DNA from: Hyaloperonospora brassicae
Taxonomy: Eukaryota; Oomycota; Peronosporomycetes; Peronosporales; Peronosporaceae
Direction of reading: 5' to 3'
Assembly (NCBI GenBank): GCA_947650285.1
Contig: CANTFL010000123.1
Span: 33,507 to 97,506, forward strand
DNA length: 64,000 nucleotides
Positions 58,868 through 64,000 of this stretch are shown piece after piece. Made by a program: the position numbers and the translations under genes. Under the pieces are notes generated by a model. The model searched no databases and was not told the DNA's origin. It saw nothing but the letters and a program-made list of their open reading frames with translations. Positions within the stretch are counted from its first letter, which is position 1, and every line of letters starts with the position of its first letter.

Positions 58868-61800
58868 ATGATAAATAGCAACCACGGATACCCTACTGTC
58901 CCGGACTCTAGGAGGCGTAAGGTTTCTTCGAGGAAACAATCTCAGCGTCTAGTGGCAACTGTTAAGCGCCTAACGTCTAAGAAATCACGAAGTGGCCATA
59001 GAAATAACACACTATATACACTTGTCAATGAAGTCACTGGACAGATTGATGGCAACATTAGTCTTGAGACTCTTCCATCCTTGGATACTCTCGTTGATCT
59101 AGACGAGATGTCTGACGGAGAATTCAGCCAAGCCTTACGGGCAGGAAAATTATCCGAGATAGCGGTCATTCGGCCGGATGTTGAGTTGAACTCATCCTCG
59201 TTATTGGACGAGTCTGTCCTTGACGACACAAGGGCGACATTGGATGCCCGTAGTGGATCTTTGCTCCTTAAAGATCCTCTTGATCCGCTCTATCCTTTGG
59301 TAAATAAGGTTCAGGACGTGGTGTGTCACAACCCACCGTCCGTCTTACCTCTCGATAGAGGTGTACGTCATGAAATTGACTTGGTTCCTGGAACTAAATA
59401 CTGCGTAACACGTCAGTGGCCTTTACCGAAGGAAGAGTGTGATGTCATTGACGACTTCTTTCGTGCAAAGCACGCGGCAGGAATGGTACGTGAAATCAAA
59501 TCTCCCCATTCCACACCGACCTTCTGTGTCAAAAAGCCCAATGGGAAGTAGTTCATTGTTTATGCTAATAATTAGCTTAATGCTGCCTCCATCGCGGCTC
59601 AGACACCAATTCCGAGGAAGGATGTTCTTCAAAAAAATATGGTGAGTCGTACAATGTACAGTGCGCTCGACTTATTCGATATTTATTACCAGCTGCTCAT
59701 GCGAGAGAGCGATATTCAGCTGACAGCGTTCAGCACTCCGAGCGGTATGCTCTGGGAGTGGCTTGTTATGCCGCAAGAGTTATCAAATTCCCCTGCTACA
59801 TTCAATCGTATTGTGACACAATTGTCCAGACCTCTTTGAGGATATGCACAAACGTACTTTGATGACATCTTTGTCCATAGTCGTGCTATGAACGGTCTGT
59901 CAGATTTGAACAATCACATTGACCATTTACGAGCGGTGCTCGAGTGCATGCGCACAAATAAGTTGTACGCCAACGCGTCTAAGTGCATCTTTGTGCAGAA
60001 GAAATTCCCTTTTAAGGGTGCTTTATTGTCAAGCGTGCCTTAGAGTGGATCTCTCTAAGGTAAAAGCCACAGTTGATTGGCCAATTCCATAGAACCAAAA
60101 GGACTTGCGTAAGTGGCTTGGCCTTGCCAATTACTTACACAAGTACAGTGCGAATTACGCAGATATGGCTCGGCCATTTACCAATCTGTTTTAAAAAATG
60201 TGGAATGGTGCTGGACTGACACCGACGCATGAAGCCTTTACGACTGTTAAAGAGAGGCTTCTTCATGCGCCAATATTGGCTTTGCCTGATCCTGATCGAT
60301 CTTTTAGTGTCGTCTGTGACGCATCTGACTTTGTCATAGGCAGCGCCCTATTACAGACAGATTCTGATGGACGGGAACGCGTCATTGCGTTTGAGTCCCG
60401 GCAGCTGAAGGCTGCAGAAAAGAAATACAATGTTCATGACAAAGAGCTACTTGCAATGAAGTATGCTCTCGTCAAATTCAGAGTTCATCTTCTTGGCTCT
60501 AAGCCGTTTGTGATCAATGCAGATCACGCGTCACTACGCAATGCGACCCAGTCGCTTCCCCTCTCTCAGATAATGGCTCGTTGGCTTTCTTTTTTTGCAG
60601 AATACAACTCCGAGGTGAAGTATAAGCCGGGCAAGCAAAATGCTTTGGCTGATGCGTTGTCACGCAGGGCTATGAGCTTGCTCATGTTACGACTCTGTCG
60701 TCGTCGGTCACTGACCTGATCCATACGGCATATGCCAAGGATAAACACTGTGTAGCTCTGCTACGTGCTCTAGGGAGAGAGGAGTTTAAGGACTCGGACA
60801 TTGAATTGTCGGCACGGTTACGTGCGAGGCTACATCGAAATTCCATCGATCAGGGCCTGTTGTGCTATAGCACGTATGGGGAGGATACCCCTCGCGTCGC
60901 TGTTCCTCATGATAAGGAGATGAAGTATCGAATCCTCTATAAGGCACATGATACTGCGTTGAGTGGTCGTCTTGGTCGTGAGAAAGCTTACGACTCAGTC
61001 AGCCAATGTAATTGGTGGCCTAAACCATACAAATCGGTGAGCAAATATGTGCGTACGTGTGAAACGTGTGAAACGTGTCAACGGGTGAACCCCTCACCTC
61101 ACGCGGCCGCGCCGCTGGCTAGTTTGCCTGTACCCAAGGGGTGTGGGGAGTCCATCAGCATGAATTTCCTGTTCAGCTTACCGAAGGATTCGTATGGAAA
61201 TACGAATACTGTGGTCCTTGTTGAAGTTTGAGCAAGATGGTTTATTAGCGGCGGTGCCGGATACCATGGATGGTGAGGGTACAGCGACGCTTTTTACCGA
61301 TCGAGTGTTTCGACAACACGGTTTGCCGTTGGTAATTGTCTCTGATAGAGATCCTTGCTTCACTGGAAGTTTTGGAAATTCATCTTCAAGGTGCTCGGCA
61401 CGCGTTTGGATATGTCCACAGCGGATCATCCGCAGACTGATGGTCAAACCGAGCGAGTGAATCGCATCATCGGTGCAATCTTGCGCAGTGTTTGCGCTGA
61501 AACGCCTTAGCGTTGAAGTTCGATGCTCCCTGTCGTTGAGTTTGCGTTGAATAACGCCGTGCATGCCTCCACCGGCTACACACCGTTTTATGTGAATAAT
61601 CTCACACATCCTCGCGTTTCATTGACGCTACCACTGCGTGGTTCAGGGCTTTGTGGGGGGAGGAGTGGCCGATCGGCTTGCTGATATCAGCCTTGCTACT
61701 GTTCAGAAACAGATAAGCGAGTTTCTCGCAACGCGATTGAATGTCTTACGACATGTGCGTGACGCACTGGCTAATAGTTAAGACAAGCAGAAGAAAGAAG

Positions 61801-62530
61801 CTAATGCTAAAAGCAGAGGCTGTATTGAACGTTATGAGGTCAGAGACCAAGCTCTACTCAATGCTAAAACCCTACCTACAAACGTAGTGTCTGCTGTCTT
61901 CATAACAAAGTTGCGCCCGCTATTCATTAAAACAAATTCACGGTCGTGGCCAGGAAGGGACCTGTATATAATCTCAACCTTCCGCGCAAACTGCGCACAC
62001 ACCCCGTGTTCTACGTCGGCTTGCTTACGTCGTATCGGGATCCGTCCCACGTGAATTTGGAGGCGCTTGCACCGCATAGGTTGGCCTTGCCATCGGTTGC
62101 TGACTCCGTATCAGGAGGTCAAGCTCAGCCTCCACCCGGGCTTATCCCATCTCCAAAGCCTGGACACGGGCTTGGCCGAACTCCGACACCTCAACACGGG
62201 CCCGCATCGCGTCAAACGCACTCTGGGTCTTATCCAATGTCTCACGGAGACCACTCAACTCGAGAAGCACCTTATCATGCTCCTCCTTCGGTATACCGAC
62301 CACCCCCGACGCTGCTCGATGATCAAGGGAGCCGCCAGTTCCATGTGGAGCGACTCCTGAAACGACGTCATCGTCAGGGTTAATACCAGTATCTGGTGAA
62401 GTGGCGGGGGTACCCGGATTTGGAAAACTCGTGGGAGTTTGAGACACCCCTACGGCAGGATTGCCCGTACGCCGTTGATGTTTTTGAACATCGTGGCAAG
62501 GTTAATCCCTCGACCGAGAGCGCTTCTCAC
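58868..62530 (+). pseudogene. gypsy-B pol: RT, RNase H, integrase, chromodomain (broken)
   Basis: RT begins near 59350 (HEIDLVPGTKYC, QWPLPKEEC) and breaks at a TAG near 59549. It continues with TPIPRKDVL, LDLFDIYYQLLMRESD, FSTPSGMLWEWLVMPQ and the catalytic YFDDIFVHSRAM (near 59857), with further stops. RNase H (60198-60690) has VVCDASDFVIGSALLQ, DKELLAMKYAL and ADHASL. Integrase keeps CETCQRVNPSP and [11 protein letters not shown], loses frame near 61370, then shows [10 protein letters not shown]. The chromodomain (62335-62445) gives FHVERLLKRRH, then after a stop YLVKWRGYPDLENSWEF. Its last third overlaps the antisense ORF. Confidence 0.9.
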
Positions 62531-63356
62531 CAATAGTGGTAGAGGCAGGTGGGTAGTTGGCCACCGCTTGACCAACAATCACATCGGCTGGCATTGATGA
62601 AGCATAGCGTGTGCGAGTTTGTAACTGGCCTCTGGCCTTAAGCTTGGCGTAATCATACCGAAGCTTTTGTTTTATACGAACATCTTCCTCATCGGCACTT
62701 GCTCTGAGAGCTAACACGCTGCTGAGGTGTCGTTTCCGATACACCCAGCGAACAAAAGCGTTGTCTTCTTCCTCATGAGATTCGCCTGCGAATAGGAGGA
62801 TGGGTGTACCCTTCATCGGTGGAACCAGTGCACCCCGTGCTAGCGTGTCAAGTCGCAACTTGTATTGACTCTGAGTCGTCAAGTAAGGTTGCAGGTACCT
62901 ATCGTTAAGTACCTGTCGACTCGCCACCTCATCAGAAGATGTTGGCTCAGCTCCAATGGCCCACGTTGCCAGATAACGACCTGTCGTTTGGCGTGTACGC
63001 TCTTCCACATTGAGTGGTGTGAACAGATGGCCACGACGACCCTCAAGGGTTGCAGCAAGCTGCATACGGCGCTGAGCGCTCTCCTCTCGTTGGATAGCCA
63101 ACTGTTGTTGCTCATCAAGCGGATTAGTGATGATGGCATCGCCCACGATAAGTATTTGATGCGTCGCCGATGGCGCGTTGGCTTCGCCACGCTCGGCAAA
63201 TGGGTTCGGTGCAGTATGAGGCGGTGCCTTTTGCACTGGTGAGTCGGACATTTTCCTCTCTTCACCATGGATATCGGTATCGATACCATAATCCACCTCC
63301 ACATCGATGCCGAGGTAAGACGAGAGAGTCGAGGACTCATGGGGTGGCGATGCCAT
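62142..63356 (-). pseudogene. Antisense ORF of gypsy-B (copy B1), one in-frame stop
   Basis: Unknown function. Minus-strand ATG at 63356 (MASPPHESSTLSSYLGID). The frame is open to a TAA at 62502-62504 and continues in the same phase to 62142, about 400 codons in all. The N-terminus is acidic (VEVDYGIDTDIHGEE). The middle is Gln/Arg-rich (EQQQLAIQREESAQRR), then TTQSQYKLRLDTLARGA, ILLFAGESHEEED and a basic RSRSRD. The last part is a coiled-coil-like EEHDKVLLELSGLRETLD lying opposite the integrase-chromodomain linker. No known domain, and no convincing similarity to the family A antisense protein. B2 retains a piece of it. Confidence 0.62.
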
Positions 63357-63427
63357 AATGTTTTGTGTTTTATCAACCGTGAAGGTTAAAGCGCACACGC
63401 ACCTTCCTCTTCGAGGAAAGAAGCGAT

Positions 63428-63448
63428 TGACGTATTGTGGTAACGTCA
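63428..63448 (-). promoter_or_regulatory. Paired TGACGT/ACGTCA sites upstream of the B1 antisense ORF
   Basis: TGACGT (63428-63433) and ACGTCA (63443-63448), nine bases apart, form an inverted pair some 72 bp upstream of the antisense ATG. Such half-sites are bound by bZIP/CREB-type factors. B2 keeps the same pair and spacing (CGACGT and ACGTCA, 40958-40978). Confidence 0.35.
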
Positions 63449-63463
63449 GTCTGGTGGGGAGGG

Positions 63464-63995
63464 TGCAACGGGGTTACTTGTCGACTGGTAGTCGACAATA
63501 GATTTGGTGCACACAAGGGATGGGATCCCCTTTTAAAGATATATTAGAACACAGTATCAATTGTTGAAGACTGATGTCTGTCAACCATTGATTACGAGAT
63601 CATCTAATATATTTTATTCAGGAAATTAGCGAGTAGGTTTATTACGTTGTTCTAAGGTGTTCTTTTAGGTTAAAAGAGAAATAAAATTTGGTTCCCATTT
63701 TGATCCGATAGACACGTGCCTCTTTGAAGCATCTTGCGATCGTTAAGGAGGTAGCAACGCCTCGTAAGGCAGCTACCCCTTGTGCCCTCGGTGCGTCTGA
63801 TTCTTTGAATCGTTTGGTCTGCCTGGAACAGGGACCGTAAGCTCTCTGAGCTTGTTGACTCTTTGAGTCGGGTTCTTTGAACCAAGCCTTAGCTCTCTGA
63901 GCTGTTGACGTTTTGAGTCGGGTTCTCTGAATCTTAAGTTGCTCATTGAGCGTTAAGTCTTCCTCTGACTTAAAAAGCTGTGTAGCTCCGCTACA
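63464..63995 (+). repeat. 3' LTR of gypsy-B copy B1
   Basis: Starts TGCAACGGGG, ends CCGCTACA; preceded by polypurine GGTGGGGAGGG (63453-63463) and followed by AAAAC, the last five bases of the window. Confidence 0.95.
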
Positions 63996-64000
63996 AAAAC

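Larger units (their letters stand above)
56265..63995 (+). mobile_element. Complete Ty3/gypsy retrotransposon, family B copy B1
   Basis: 7731 bp, LTRs 56265-56796 and 63464-63995 (532 bp each, about 96% alike by eye), flanked by AAAAC at 56260-56264 and 63996-64000, which ends the window. Inside: gag, protease, RT, RNase H, integrase, chromodomain, antisense ORF, polypurine tract 63453-63463. All sense frames are interrupted. No clear tRNA primer site. Confidence 0.96.

Overview
The window reads as a repeat-dominated segment of an oomycete nuclear genome (Phytophthora or downy mildew type). Two things point there: the families of its Ty3/gypsy, Ty1/copia, LINE and SINE elements, and one secreted-protein candidate with an RXLR-dEER arrangement behind an oomycete-type initiator. 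I cannot name the species. No rRNA, functional tRNA or CRISPR array was seen.

Layout. 1-4430: 3' half of a gypsy element (copy A1) with its 3' LTR. 4431-9257: a broken LINE on the minus strand, carrying a SINE-like tRNA-derived insert, followed by a truncated gypsy-A LTR (9258-9527). 9528-15192: AT-rich decayed DNA. 15193-16445: minus-strand gypsy-A fragment (A3). 17135-25152: complete gypsy-A copy (A2) with 5-bp target duplication GTCTC, just right of a 51-bp poly-G tract. 25153-31830: a hairpin, a 65-bp inverted repeat pair (MITE-like) and a GC-richer island with the RXLR candidate at 28405. 31830-33270: gypsy-A relic. 34690-46690: relic of a second gypsy family (B2) whose 3' LTR is split by a nearly intact copia element (41032-46276, target duplication GTAAC). 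47745-48134: solo gypsy-A LTR (ATGAC duplication). 49400-53700: gypsy-A relic. 56265-63995: complete gypsy-B copy (B1), duplication AAAAC, ending at the window edge.

The gypsy elements hold the most unusual biology. Both families carry a long reading frame antisense to the 3' end of pol, running from near the 3' LTR back over the chromodomain and its linker. The frames I compared do not look related in sequence, so this may be a convergent layout. Family A is also built, in LTR and coding sequence alike, from a near-continuous series of short perfect inverted repeats. Copies differ by paired changes that keep the stems. Family B shows this more weakly, plus a run of mini-hairpins in its LTR. 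The copia element and the LINE did not show this density in the parts I scanned.

All gypsy copies carry stops or frameshifts. A1 and A2 share one integrase deletion, so a defective lineage was probably copied. The copia element is the youngest insertion (LTRs about 99% alike by hand comparison) and its only pol breaks are two +1 changes in G runs.
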